This document shows, in pieces, positions 1 to 12,500 of a stretch of DNA of 64,000 nt (positions within the stretch are counted from its first letter, which is position 1; every line of letters starts with the position of its first letter). Origin of the DNA: Aselliscus stoliczkanus (taxonomy: Eukaryota > Chordata > Mammalia > Chiroptera > Hipposideridae). The notes below the pieces were generated by a model. The model was not told the DNA's origin, searched no databases, and saw only the letters and a list, made by a program, of their open reading frames with translations. The DNA is taken from NCBI GenBank assembly GCA_033961575.1, contig CM066733.1, forward strand, positions 136,636,421-136,700,420, in the 5' to 3' direction. The translations under genes and the position numbers were made by a program.

Positions 1-120
1 ATGCTATAATCACCCAATACATTGCGACTATTATTACTTTGAACGAATAGTTATGTCTTAAATCAACTAAAAGTAAAAAATATAAGATACTTTATTTATT
101 CCTTCTCTGACCGTCTTCTT

Positions 121-233
121 TTTTTTTTTTTTTTTTTTTGAGGGCAGTGTCACTGGCCCTCATATGTGGGACCGAACTGGGGCCACTGGTTTCCCAAGCC
201 AGCACTTAACCACCGTGCCATTCGGCCGGCCCC
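121..233 (-). repeat. Short tRNA-derived SINE (Rhin-1-like), antisense
   Basis: Read on the minus strand this is a tRNA-like head with an A box, a B box (GTTCGGTCCC) and the CAGTGACACTGCCCTC motif, followed directly by a poly(A) tail (the T run at 121-139). It lacks the ~300-bp body seen in the long copies elsewhere in the window. Flanking 14-bp TSDs (CTGACCGTCTTCTT at 107-120 and CTGACAGTCTTCTT at 234-247) differ at one base, which proves insertion by retroposition. The family name is from memory; the structure is seen directly. Confidence 0.88.
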
Positions 234-618
234 CTGACAGTCTTCTTTTGTTTATATAGATATGACTCTCTGGCCTGTATAACTTTCTTATCTTGGAAGA
301 ATTTCTTTGAACGTTTCTTGCAGGATAAGTCTTCAGCAAAAATTCCTCAGTTGTTATTTGCCTGAAGAAGTCTTTATTCCCCTTCTATTTTGAAGGATGA
401 TTTTATTGGATATTGAATTCTAGGATGGTGGTGGGGCTATTTTTTTGTTTATTTTTTTTCTTTAACACAATATATTTCACTCCATTCCCTTCTTGCTTAC
501 ATGTTTTCTGACAAGCTCATTAGAAAGTAATTCTCATCCTTGTTCCATTGTTTGTAAGGTGTTTTAATTTCCTCTGGCTTCTTTCAAATGTTTTCCTTGT
601 CTTTGAAGATTGAATATA

Positions 619-697
619 TTGGGTTGTCGGAAAAGTCATGACATATTTTTTATGTTTTTCATTGCAAAAATGCGTCATGACTTTTCCTACAACCCAA
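619..697 (+). mobile_element. 79-bp mariner-type MITE, copy 1
   Basis: Near-perfect terminal inverted repeats (TIRs): TTGGGTTGTCGGAAAAGTC at the left and its complement ending in CAACCCAA at the right, flanked by TA on both sides (617-618 and 698-699). Size, TA target and palindromic layout are those of mariner-derived MITEs such as human MADE1, although the sequence differs from MADE1. No coding capacity. It lies inside an antisense L1 and therefore inserted after it. Confidence 0.9.
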
Positions 698-1523
698 TAA
701 CATACCAAGGTATAGATATTTTGTTGTTGCTGTGTTGTTATTTATGTTGTTTGGTGTTCTCTGAGCTTTATGAGTCTATGTTTTGATGTCTGTCATTAAT
801 TTTGAAAAAACAAAAATTCTCAGTCGTGACCCCTGGAACTGTAAGAACTAAGGTCAAAAGGTCTTGAGTGTGAGGTTTTATGTTAATATGACTAGAAGCT
901 TGGCTATGTTCAGTGTTTGCTGTAGTTATAGGTATCAGAGACTTCAAATTTCTCAAATATCCTTATGTTTCCCTCCCCTCTAGACTTTGGGGCTCTTCTT
1001 TTTTACTGCTTCTCAAAGAGTATGTGTTTCTCGCAGTTCTTGAGCTATATTTCACTATTGTTTATTCAAGTCCTATTGATGTAATGTTATGGTATGGGGG
1101 AGAGGAAGCATTCTGTAATTGTGTTATTAAATCTCATTTATTTAGTAGACCTGTGATCCTGATCTGTGATGTTCACAGCATTTGTTAGCTCCTCATTCAC
1201 CCTTCAGCCCCCAACCCCAGCTCCCTTTAAGGTAAGATAGGAAGGCTAGCAGGTGCTGAAGTTAGGGAAACTGCCATCTCCTGAGTGGGATAAATGTCTG
1301 GTAAAGTCTGTAGCCTGGAGAGCAGGCTTTTGCATGTTATGTAGAATTCTCCAGTTCTATATCAAAATGGCTGCTTTTATCTCCTCTTGTGAGGAAACTA
1401 GAGAATTTTTTTTTTTAAATTCTTCCCTATGAAAACCTACCTGGGTCACTGGAATTCAAACCTATGAAATTATTGGTGTCCCCCTTTGTCTGTAGCCCTG
1501 AGGAGTTTCTCCCTCTTATACTA

Positions 1524-1602
1524 TTGGGTAGTCGGGAAAGTCATGATGCATTTTTGCAATGAAAAACATAAAAAAAAAGTCATGACTTTTCCAACCACCC
1601 AA
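1524..1602 (-). mobile_element. 79-bp mariner-type MITE, copy 2 (inverted relative to copy 1)
   Basis: Same family and same 79-bp length as the element at 619, with TA duplicates at 1522-1523 and 1603-1604. The asymmetric core (ATTTTTGCAATGAAAAACAT) is the reverse complement of the core of copy 1, so the two elements are in opposite orientation about 830 bp apart. It also sits inside the L1 3' region. Confidence 0.9.
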
Positions 1603-1943
1603 TAGTTCACAGTCACCCTCTAGCAATTTGTCAAAATTACCAGTTAAATCTTCCTATCAGCTTATGGCTCCATTCATTTTTGCTCCAGGTAAGGTGATCT
1701 CTGCTGTGATTCTCTCTATTTACTTGACTGTCCAGGTTTTGGGGGTTCAGTTTGTTCTGCCTCCTCCCTCTTCTGATGAGTTCAAGTGAAGTAATTAATT
1801 TCACTTTGTTCAGCTTGATTCTTCTAATGACAGAAGTGACAACTTCCAAGTTTTTTATATGTCGTATTGAAAGCAGACATCCTAAGTAATCTTTAAAAAC
1901 ACTTTAATGGTTATTATGTTCTATTTTAAATCCATTGAAATGC

Positions 1944-2190
1944 ATATCAAATTTTGTACCCCTGGTAATTCTTATTCTATCTTCAAAAATCCTTAAATAT
2001 TCAAGAAAATATTACTTAATAAAAATGTTTATTTCTCTGTATGCAATCTCCAGAGAGCTATCAAATCTTTTATGAATATTGTACTCATGGTAACTCTTAT
2101 TCTATTCTCAAAAATCCTTAAGCATTCAAGAAAATAATACATAATAGTAAGTTTTATTCTCCAATATGCAATCTCCAGGGAGTTATCAGC
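1944..2190. repeat. Two-copy imperfect tandem duplication (~120 bp unit)
   Basis: The segment starting near 1951 (TTTTGTACCCCTGGTAATTC) recurs near 2077 (ATTGTACTCATGGTAACTC). Both copies run in register through CTTATTCTAT, TCAAAAATCCTTAA, ATTCAAGAAAAT and ATGCAATCTCCAG. Offset is 116-125 bp because of small indels. Many substitutions separate the copies, so the duplication is old. Confidence 0.85.
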
Positions 2191-5100
2191 ATTTTTTAAA
2201 TAAAATTTTAATCACTGTTTATAAGCAAGCAGAAATTAATAAACAAAAATATTCTTATTAGTTGAGACTTTGAGACTTGAACCTTTCCAAAGCTGAAAAT
2301 GATTCTAAATAATAAAGCTTCCTAAAATACTTTGTTGCAGCTCTAACCAGAGCAACTGCTGCTCTATTTTGCAAATTATTATTGTATTACTACTTTTATT
2401 ATTATTATTTCCCCTTCATTAGAAAAGGGTACATTTAAACAAGTCAACGGTAGCTAAAAAAAAGGAAGGTAGAAATTTAAAATGATTTTTAAGAGAATTT
2501 GTTAAGATTTATCATTACTACAGAAGAGTTTTATAGTTTACCCTGCCAATTGCACTTTTTAAATTTTTAATAATAAATCTAAAGATACAATTTTCTTTCT
2601 AAGATTTGTATGCAATAGGACTTTTCTGGCAATAGACTCATGTTAATTTTCTTTTGCAAACACATTATACAGTGTGTCATTTTCTATAATTAATTGACCA
2701 AAAATCATCATATAAGACCATTCTATACTTGCAATTTTATACACATCCTCAAAATAGGGTTTAACGGTTCTTTCCCCATTTTTTCCTTTGTTTAACTTTC
2801 TTTTCTTCGTTTCACAGAATCATTCTATTTTGTCATCCTCTTCATGTTGAGTATTGGCAGCTCTGATTTCCTAGTACTGCGTGGTGTGAATTATGGTTGA
2901 TTCCTTTTTCTTCTTTCTTGAGCTCTGTCTTCTGATCTGAGTTAGAGTGTGAGGATTTAAATATAGCTTCTGTTTTAGACAGTTATGGCAGATGAGAAAG
3001 GATCTTGTTGGAATTATGTAAAGCCTTAGAAGATTGTGTTCTACTTCTCTTTTTAGAGGTTGTTAAATTTCCCATGTCATGATTTATTTCACCTAAAGGA
3101 ACCAGAGCATGGATCGAGCTGTGATACAGTATTTTATGGTGTGGGGTTACATTAGGATTGGAGTCATTTCTTTAATCCACCTTGGTACTCTGCAGCTCGT
3201 GCTTCAGTCAGAGACAATCATCCCTACTAGCTGAATGCTTAAAATCCATTAACTTCTTATTAGTCAAGAAGGGTGATTTCTGAATATTCATGAGAATTTA
3301 GAGGTCTTTTAGGTTCAACATCATGACTTTGGTGAAAAGAGGGAGAGTTTATAGTCCTGCCATGCATAATCTTTGGTCCATTTCTGGTTTCCTCCTTTTA
3401 AGTTTATGGCAGGAAATTATGTATTTAAAAAACATTGGCAGTATTTTTATAGTTATTTTTTTATTCTTATTGAGGGAATATTTTTACTAGGCTTGACTTC
3501 ATTATTTTTACACAAAAATCACAAAGATATATGTCAGAGTTAAATATTTGTGAATTATTTAATTATCTAAGGAAAACTACCAATATATCAATTACTAACA
3601 AAATAAAATAAAATAAAATAAAATATAGGGGTTACAAAATGGTTTGTATCTAAAAGGAATAAACTTTGCCACTGTGTTTAGTGGATGGATCTATTGAATG
3701 AAATTGCAATGAGAATTCCTATAAATTTGTTTAAGACAGAACTCTGAATCCTGAATAATTGTCATAAAGGTAGTTTTTTTAATAAAGGTTTCTCTGAGAT
3801 TTCTTTGCTTCAATTTTTAATTTTGGGGTTTTGGGCATGACTGAATAAGACATGTATACTTTGTTACTACTGGGGCTCATGTTCTTATTATAAAGCCATT
3901 GGCAGAGTAACACAGTTAATAAATAATGAAGGTGGCAAGACGAGCCAGTGTCCTAAGATCAGGAAGCCATATGCAAGTAACTGATGCTAATTTCTTCATT
4001 TGATAAATCCAGCCTAAAATCACATTTATTCTGTGTGTTGAAATTGCATCATAGTCTCTTTTTGTGGTCTCAGGGATAGTGAATCATGGAGAAATAAAGT
4101 TAGATGTTACTAGATCTAAATTCTAAGTGAGAAATTAATACTATTCAGATAGGTGTCTGTCTAAACTTATGAAAGATTTTAAAGAACTATTTTTACTTTG
4201 GTTTCTATAACTATAATCATCAGCATGCTTTTGCAAAGGTCAAGTCTGGTGAATATAATTATCACTAAATAGATTTAATCTACAATGACTTTTAAAAAGC
4301 TTTTGATATGTTCTTGAAAGTTATACTTAATTAAACATAATATTGTATATAGGATAATAGACAATTTTTAAAAAAATTGTTTTACAAGTGAGGACCCTTC
4401 TTGTCTCAGTGCTGAGGATTCATCCCTCTGTTTGCTTTGGGTAATTTAGGTGTTGGAACTCCTTTATTCTTCAAAAATCTCTTCAGTGCAGTATAATTTT
4501 AAGTCAGTAGTTAGGGCAAAATCAAGAGCAATGATTTTGAAACTATGCTCTGAGGATCCTTCGGAGACTTCTTGCCATCACCTTAGAATCAAAAGGGTCA
4601 CATGCACAGGACTCTCTATTAACCAAAACAGCTCTTCTTTTTTTGATGTTTTGTATATTGGGTTTCTAGGTTAAATTTAATAGCACAAAGAGGTTTGCTA
4701 CTGAAACTTTTAAATCTAAACTCACTGACTATGTTATATCAGTGAGAAGAATTTCATTAGATTAGCAATCAAATTTAGAGTAGACATGGATCTCATTAAT
4801 TTGGTCTCTATTCTGGAACTACTAGACTTTAACATTAATAACCTGTGTAAAAATAATGTATTTTGAAACAAATTAGAAGATATAATGGTCACTATAAAAA
4901 TAAATCTAACAGTATAAAATCTGAAATACTCTAAAAAGAATAAAAGATAAGGTTGCATATGGAAACTTATATGGTAACATGACATAGAGATGAAAGAGAT
5001 TCTCCTCAAATTAATGATAATGAATGATGAACTATTGTCAAGTGTTATCACAACCTAAGCTTCACAAATAATGTTCTGTGAAGGTCTTTAAATTTAAACA

Positions 5101-5800
5101 TGATATTGTGTAATCAAAATATAAAGCTTAAGGATGAATTCAGATTCACTAGATCTATCATAAATTATGTTGATCATTGATAATTTGGAAGGTAAATATA
5201 GGCATTGAGGGGTAATTATCTCATTGCTTTCAGCAGGATATTCAGGCACTGTGTTTAATGTTGGGATCTCACAACTGATGAGAGCCTATACTTAGATATG
5301 ACTTATTTGATACTCTTAGAGGTGACAGATGAGAAAACAATGTGTGAGAGAAATAGTGACGCCTGAAGAATAATGTGAAAGTGAACTTCACCATACAGTG
5401 GCCTAGAGTAATTTTTTTGTTTTTTGAAAACTTTTTGAAATTGGAATTGATTGTCTTTTTTATGCTGAAAAATTGAGATAATAATGTATAATATTTTTAA
5501 AATATTAATATTCAAAATATGTTATAAATAACATTTTGGGAAAAATCAGAAGAATAAAGAGAAAGAAAGACAGTGATACATAAATAAATAGATAGAATTC
5601 TGAGATTAGGGATTAGACTGATTTTTAGTCAGTGGACATTTTGAACATTGTTGATTTGTGTACTTGGGCCCAGAGCTCTGCATCTGGGCTACACTTCTGA
5701 GTTTCATGTTTTCATGGTTATTGGTGATTTAGAGTCCTTTCTAGAAGAAAAGAAAGTACAGTCTTACCACTTCTTATTTTTATTGAGAAGATAAATTCAG
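2191..5800. other. Unassigned AT-rich DNA
   Basis: I see no gene or confidently named repeat here. Open frames are at most about 105 codons and have no recognisable domain. The only simple repeat is AAAAT near 3600. The stretch 2940-3450 is less AT-rich and could be single-copy sequence. Confidence 0.6.
3600..3624. repeat. (AAAAT)n microsatellite
   Basis: About five uninterrupted AAAAT units. Confidence 0.95.
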
Positions 5801-5802
5801 TT

Positions 5803-6145
5803 TTTATTAATCATCTACTTAGTGTTAGGCATTATGCTCAATTTTTTATTCATGCTTATTATTAAATGTTTACAACTATCCTATGAGATACATCTAGTTA
5901 TTCTTTTATATGTGAACTTTCAGATGAGGGTTTTTCATACCAAATTGTAGATTCCCTGAAAATAAGTTGTCTGTATCATTCACTACTTTATCTTTCATAT
6001 ATAGAACACTGCCTGACACATAGTAGAAATTTGATAAATAATCTTTAAAATTATTGAGAAAACTAAGGCTCATAAAAGTTCAAAAAATTGTTTAAAATCA
6101 CCTTGTTAGTAAGTGGTAGAATTGGAATTTCATTCAGATATTCCA
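5803..6145 (-). repeat. MIR SINE, antisense, interrupted
   Basis: The plus strand shows the antisense MIR pattern: an ATCTACTTAGTGTTAGGCATTATGCTC tail-side segment, then TTTCAGATGAGG, and after an interruption GAGAAAACTAAGGCTCATAAAAGTT and a CACCTTGTTAGTAAGTGGTAGAATTGGAATTT core. The two halves join logically at CAGATGAGG / GAAAACTAAGGCTC once the 126 bp in between are removed. MIRs are ancient, inactive tRNA-derived SINEs. Confidence 0.75.
5930..6055 (+). repeat. L2 LINE 3'-end fragment nested in a MIR
   Basis: Sense-strand L2-like 3' sequence: TGTAGATTCCCTGAAAATAAG, then CTGCCTGACACATAGTAG and TTGATAAATAATC, matching the well-known L2 tail pattern. It lies in opposite orientation to the surrounding MIR and exactly interrupts its core. 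Confidence 0.65.
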
Positions 6146-8451
6146 TTGATACTCTATGTGTACTCTAGAATTATATTAATATAAATAATAATAGTTAACA
6201 TGGAAAGAAAATAATGTTTTATAGATAGACATTAGAATGACAAATGAATTACCTAAATGACCTATTGAAAGGAGAGAAATTGCTAGTTTGATAATATATA
6301 TGGTAGTCTAGGTAGATAGTGGAGCTTAGATTCTGTGTGTCTGTAGGAGAAGAAAAGAAGAAACGGATTTGAAACTGTGGAGTTAGAATTGGAAAGTTGA
6401 TGTTTATATGTATGAGTGTGTGTGCACATACAATGGGGAGAAAGGGTTATGGAAGGGGAACATATAGAAAGGATCCTTATATTTTCAGTTTTGGTGACTG
6501 GGATATGGATGATACTAGTTTCTGTGGAGCAGTTATAGTCTACCTAGAAGGAGGGGTTCAAATATGGTCTCAACTCATATTTAGATGGCTTATCCTTTGA
6601 GAATTCATATATCATATTTTAAGAAATTCATTGCCTTCCATTTGTGGACCCTTCCTCTCATCCTTGTAAATTATATAAAAGCTCCAGGATTTACTGTATC
6701 CCAGAAGGTTGAGGTGGGTAGTGTATAGACCTGCTTTCAAGAGAACCTAGAATTGTTTTATTCTATTCACACTGCTTCTTGCTGTCATATGTTCCTGTGA
6801 AGGAATTCTCCCCACAACATGGAGATTTGCTTTCTCTGAAGCTATGTCTTTGTTGGGATCTATCTCCACACTGGCAACAGTGGTGTCCCATGCATGAGTT
6901 CTAAGTTTAGAACTTAATGTAAATATTGCATGTTGGACATTTTTCCCCAAAGCAAATTATGTGCCTGAATGACTGGATTCTGAAGGCATTCAACCTTCAT
7001 ATTGCACCAGAATCAGCTCCCGTTCTATACCCACCTCACATTAAGGCTCTTGTGTTGAATAAGATTCTCTTTGTTTTCTGGGATTGTTTAATTTCAGGGC
7101 CTCCCTATCCTTTCTTACCATTGAGACTTCATTGATCTGCCATCATTGACATCAACACATTAAGTATCTAGGAGTGAGAATTAGGATTTTGGTCTCTTCC
7201 TACCCAGAATACCTAGACACCTATTCCCCTACATAAATGATTAACTATCCATAGTGAGGCAAAAAGCATCTTTTGCTAAAATACTTTTAAAAAGTAGTGT
7301 ATTCCCATAGAATAATGGATTTCTCCATTTAAGTTGCCTGAAAAGGGTCTTTCATAGAGGGCCTGTTGTAAAAGTTGCCCCACACCCTTTAATCTTAGAC
7401 ATCAGAAGGTATAACTTCTAAGGACTTCTTTCAAAGGAAATGTTTAATCTCACTGACTTTCTGCTTCATTAGATATTCCACATGAATTTTGGGGAGAGGG
7501 CACAATTCAGCCCACAACAGAGTTAAGAGAAAGTATGACCATGAAAGGAAGAAAGCGAAATGGTGTTGTTAATTCCAACATGACGATGAGAGTTCTCAGA
7601 GATGACATGTGGGAAACCATTTCATGAGTCAAGATGATGAAACAATGAATATACTTCTTGGCAGACTTTATTATTGAATACTGACTCTTACTTAGAATTA
7701 TCTTGATTATATTATCTCATTGTGGCTTTGATGAGATGATTTTTTGAGGGCTCTTCTTAGTCTATGAATATAAATTAAAAGAAAAAGAGTAAGGAGGCAA
7801 AGGGAAGAATTGAGTGATTTAAATTTATACTCAGCTTGATTCACTTGCTGAACTCATTATTATTTTCTATCACTACTAAATTATTTGCCCTTCCTCATTT
7901 CCTCTTAAGTGTATTCATATGTACACATCAAATGATGGCATGAAATACCCAAGACTCTCCAAAAATAAAATCAATTTGAGCATTTTCCAAACTGTTAATA
8001 ATATACATTTGTGGGTGTGAATTATGCTATGCCACTATTTTACTGTTATAGTTGTTTTATAATATAGTATAGGCCTTCAACTTTTTTATGCTAATTCTGT
8101 ATCTGTGCTTATACAGGATTTTTATGACATGCAATGTTAATTGTCTTTCATTGTGACAAACCAATAAAAAGAAAAAAAAAATCAAGATTGTAAGCTTCAA
8201 AGCCTGAGCAGTTACAAAGGCTTATGATAAGCCTTGATGGTGAGATGACGTAGGGTATTTTGTAAAGAGGGGAACTTTACTCATGCCAAGTTCCAAAGTC
8301 TACATGCAGGCAGGGTATTTGTCTGGATAATTTAAGTTTTAAAGCTTTTGTTTACTTTTTCTGTGAAAAACACCATCTTCCACTTCCAGTCATTGAAAAT
8401 CAGAATGTATTGGATCATATCCTGTGCAATTTCATGTAGGAAATGAACATG
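6146..8451. other. Unassigned DNA, possible antisense MaLR LTR end at 7480-7525
   Basis: No gene supported. At 7480-7525 the sequence ...CATGAATTTTGGGGAGAGGGC...CAGCCCACAACAG resembles the reverse complement of the start of mammalian MaLR LTRs (TGTTATGGGCTGAATTGTG type), but I cannot follow the rest of an LTR with confidence. The remainder is AT-rich sequence with frames under 70 codons. Confidence 0.45.
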
Positions 8452-8470
8452 AAAAAAACATTTTGTTGGG

Positions 8471-8921
8471 CTGCCCGAGTGGCGCATTAGTTAAGAGCTG
8501 GTTTGGGGATGCCAGCGGCCTCGGTTCGAATCCCACATATAAGGGCCAGTGACACTACCCTCTACAGCTTACAGCAGCTCCACCTGGAACTGGGCTGCAA
8601 GCCCCAGCAATGGTGTATGCTGCAGTCCCTGCTGCAGTGGGCTGCCATAGGCTACAGTGAGTGGCCCGCAGCCAGAGTGAGTGGCTGGCAGACAAGCGTG
8701 AGCTGCCAATAGCCGCGGTGAGCGACCATCCAGAGGCCAGCGACTGATCTGCCTCATCCAGGAAGAGCGCAATGACGATACCAACATGGGCCAGTGAAGC
8801 AAAGTCCTCCACAACTAGACTGAAGAACAAAACGACAGCAACTTGTCTGTTCTCCTTCCCAGATTCCCCAACGCTGTTCCCCTCCCCCAATTCCCCAATA
8901 AAATCTTTAAAAAACAACAAC
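8471..8921 (+). repeat. Long tRNA-derived SINE (Rhin-1-like)
   Basis: Full-length-looking long copy. It has a tRNA-like head (A box around 8480-8495, B box GGTTCGAATCCC near 8523), the shared GAGGGCCAGTGACACT-type motif, a ~330-bp GC-rich body, and a 3' end with AATAAA followed by TCTTT, i.e. a polyadenylation signal plus a Pol III terminator (T+ SINE layout). TSDs AAAAAACATTTTGTTGGG flank it (ending at 8470 and 8940). Compared with the other long copies it carries an extra short GAGTGGC-containing repeat around 8656-8695. An antisense frame of 122 codons runs from 8923 to 8555. Confidence 0.92.
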
Positions 8922-9387
8922 AAAAAAACATTTTGTTGGGTTTTTATAGGCTAAGTCATTTCAAGACAAAGAATATATCTTTGTCTTCGGGGGCTGTTTC
9001 TCTTTTCTTTTTGATTTGGAAGGGAGGAAGGAATGTGGAATAGGATTTTTAATAAGATTCCCAAGTATGAAAAAAAAAAAGAATATTTTCTCTTTAGTAA
9101 TTCAACAGATCTCAAAGAATGTACAAATTACAGGAAAAAACAATGAAGTGTTGTGTGGGTGGTTAACTTAACAAATGAATAGAATTTTAGCATGGATAAA
9201 ATTTTTCCAAATCACAATCTCTTGTATAAATCTCTCACTGAGTAAAGTAGCAACCAAAATAATCATAGAATTTATAGCAATAACAATAAAAACATGTGTT
9301 TGTTTCTGTCTTTCATTTGCTCCAGAAAGCCCAGTGTTCTTTACAAATCAGTGTTTTAAGTCTACATAATCAGTGGGGTTAATCTAC

Positions 9388-9525
9388 AGCAGGTACTCGT
9401 CTTCATTTTCCAAACTGCAAAAGTTCTCGTGTTGAGAGAAGACTTGCCTGAGATCACACGGGAACTCCACGAAACTAAAAGGATTTAGAATATGAAGCTC
9501 CCAAACCAGTGCATTACTCTTTAGA
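9388..9525 (-). repeat. MIR SINE fragment, antisense
   Basis: Antisense MIR core pattern: CAGGTACTCGTCTTCATTTTCC followed by GACTTGCCTGAGATCACACG and a GCATTACTCTTTAG end. Diverged, boundaries approximate. Confidence 0.6.
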
Positions 9526-12500
9526 TAATATTGTTTCTCAGAAAATGTGATTTGTGCCTTAACTAAAAATTTGCTTAGTTTTAAAATTTTATACCCTGAG
9601 ATAACTAACAAAATGGAAAATGCATAATGGCTCATTTACAGAACATTTTATATCCTGTAATTAACTGTGAATCGAGTTACAGAGTGTCAGCTCTATTTCT
9701 TTTAGCAGATATCTTTGGAAATGAGGCACCTTGTATCTTCCACTGACTTTGACTTGAGGGCAAGTCTTTTGCTTTTACAACAATCTCATTGGCCAAAAAT
9801 TATTCATACTTTCACATACTCATAGAATGAGTGTAGATGTTCGACAAGAATAGCACACGATCGTGTTATTTTTCTCATGCACAAGTTCTATTGTGATTCA
9901 GTAATCAGGGAACATAGTTTTCACCTACTTATGTATATGCTTGAAAATATATAGTTTCAAATTACCCAAGTCATTTTAGCAGCATGTCTAATTTCCTGTA
10001 CTTTATTAAGTTTTGTCATTTTGGCAGTTGTATTAAATCATGAGCAAACTTTAAGCAAGAGGAAGGCCAGTACATATATAGTATAGGAATTAGGCCTGGG
10101 ACAAAAACATAGACAAGAGTGGGTGGGCCTGGGCTGAATTGAAGAGATCATGCCTCATGCATCGGAAGTCCAGTTCAAATTTTAGTGAAAACCTTTGTCA
10201 ACCTCATCAAGCACTTGAAAAACATTACTTATAGGTACCTAACTTTAAACTTAAATGGGAAGAAATTGTATTATTTATATACAAAAGTCATTAGTGCAAA
10301 AACAAAAATCAATTGTTAAATAAGTGCTTTAGATAACAATCCCATGTGACTTGTATAATCCATAGAAATTAGATTTGACATCAGAAAGTCAGTGATTTAA
10401 GAAAAATAGTTCGGAGAACAAAAGTACAAATCATAATTTCTCATGATTTCTATGAACCAAAATTTTCTTCTTTTGCTTATTTTACAAAGCTATGGAAGCT
10501 ATTAATGTGCATGAGTGACACTGAGAATTGGTTGGGTCCTGGATTTTCACCTAATGTCTCATTGATCCAGAGTCAATAATGGTTCTAACCTCCGCAATGG
10601 CTAAATGCTTCCCCCAAATTGTGTATCACTATGTAGTATATATCAAGTGCCAAGATCTTTCCAAGGAAAAAATGACTCTAGCATTTCCACAGATTAAGAA
10701 AGAAAAAAAACACACACATATAATTCAATTGAGCAAATGAGAAAATATAAACAAAGGAAGTCTAAAGTAGTTATTCAGGGTCACACAAAGAACACAAACT
10801 AGAAGGGCAGACTTTAATCTTTAGTTCCTTCTTGAGTCACTTCTTTATTCCTTAATTTATCTTCTATTGGTAAGCCTTTATGGAAGCTTGTAGTATAAAC
10901 AACAATGGCAAAAAACAACGCATTTTGTAAAAGGATGGGAAAAGATCTATTATGCAAATATTAATCAAAGGGCACAGCAGTGGCCCCACTGAAGAGAACC
11001 CTTTGACCTTACATTTGATGCCCTACCCTAGGTCACTCCTTCACAGGGTACCCTCCTCACCCACTTGGACACTAACTAGTTTCCCCTGTATGGATGCCCT
11101 CCTTACCTTAACTGAAGCCCCATACCAGGCTGCCCTTCTACAAGAATATCCTACCTACCCTGCTTGGATTCTAATTCCCATGCCATATCACTCTTCATGT
11201 GGATGTCCTCCTCATCTCATTTGGACTCTGGCCGCATGCTCTGGCCACTGCAGCTGCCCTCTCGCTACCCCATCCATTATTGTAGACACCTACCTTATGT
11301 GCTTTAGAATGGAATTACTTAGGAAAGGAAAGGAAGGGAGAGGATGTAAGAAGAAGAAACTAAAAAGGAAGAGAAAAAGGACGATGCGATGTAGTTTTTG
11401 AAATACTAGTTCAAATAATTGATAATACTGAAGCTTTATTTGCCAGCTAGAAATGCACAGAAGTTTGGCTTTGGACTTAAGGTCGTCCAAATATTTGTTC
11501 ACATATTTCAGCCTCAGATTCAGCATTTGGAAAGCTGAAGACCAAATGCATACTTTATTTTAATTTTTGGTATCTCTAAACTTACTTGTGAAAAATGATC
11601 ATTTAATTATTTTGGGCACCATTATGTTTAATTGCTATTAAAATAGTAGTTATAAGAATATGCCATCTAGATTTTTGCTAATATTATAGGTTAGTATCTT
11701 ATTATACCTTCAAATAAAGGTTAAGAATTCTAGCTGACTTGCAATAAAAATCTCTTTATGTGCTTTACATGTTAAAACTTTATTAGTCCATTGTATAGAA
11801 ATGTGTACTTATTATTTCCACAATTGATGATTATGAAAATTGATAATTTATGTTTAAATTTATTGGAAAATCTTAAATCAACAATAGGATATATTTTGAC
11901 AATAATGTTTGTATTATGAAGCACAGTGCTAAAATATGGGGAGGACTTTGTATCTTTTTGAACCCTATATCTGTATATCTTTATATCAATAAATGTATAT
12001 ATACCATATATCAATAATGTTTGAGTAATCTAAACTATAATGGCAGTGATTATATTATATCCTTAATTCTAATCCTTTTGCTAACACTTATAACATTCAA
12101 CAGAATAACTTCAACTACAATATAAGAATTATGTATATTTAAAATTTTGCAACTTAATTCCACTAAGCCCTGAAATGAGGCCAGTACAGCCTTAAAGAAA
12201 ACTCCTAAGTAGATATTCTTCAAGTCATAAAAGAAGAGTTTAGACTTTGCACTTTCAAAAATGTGTCAGAATAAAATAAAACTGCAAAGTCCAGTGTGAT
12301 AATACTTAAGACAAATCAATATTGATCAATACAAAATAAAGTATATATAGTGTTTACAGTTTAAATGAAAATACTAGAGGAAAACAAGGCATCCCCCAAA
12401 TATGTGACTCTTCCATGGCCTGTTAGCAAGAGTAAGCACCAATTAGTATCATTTTGTACCATAAATGCTCATTACATACTATAAGAACAACCAAACAGTT

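Larger units (their letters stand above)
236..1890 (-). repeat. LINE-1 (old L1M/L1ME-type) 3' region, antisense
   Basis: The plus strand reads as the reverse complement of an old mammalian L1 3' end: phrases such as the ATTGAATTCTAGG block near 410, the 'GGTGTTCTCTGAGC' block near 750 and the long moderately GC-rich stretch 1150-1850 match what I recall of L1ME 3' untranslated sequence. Two mariner MITEs (619-697, 1524-1602) interrupt it, and removing them gives continuous L1-like sequence. The left edge carries a SINE. No open L1 protein frame remains. Subfamily and right-hand boundary are approximate. Confidence 0.65.
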
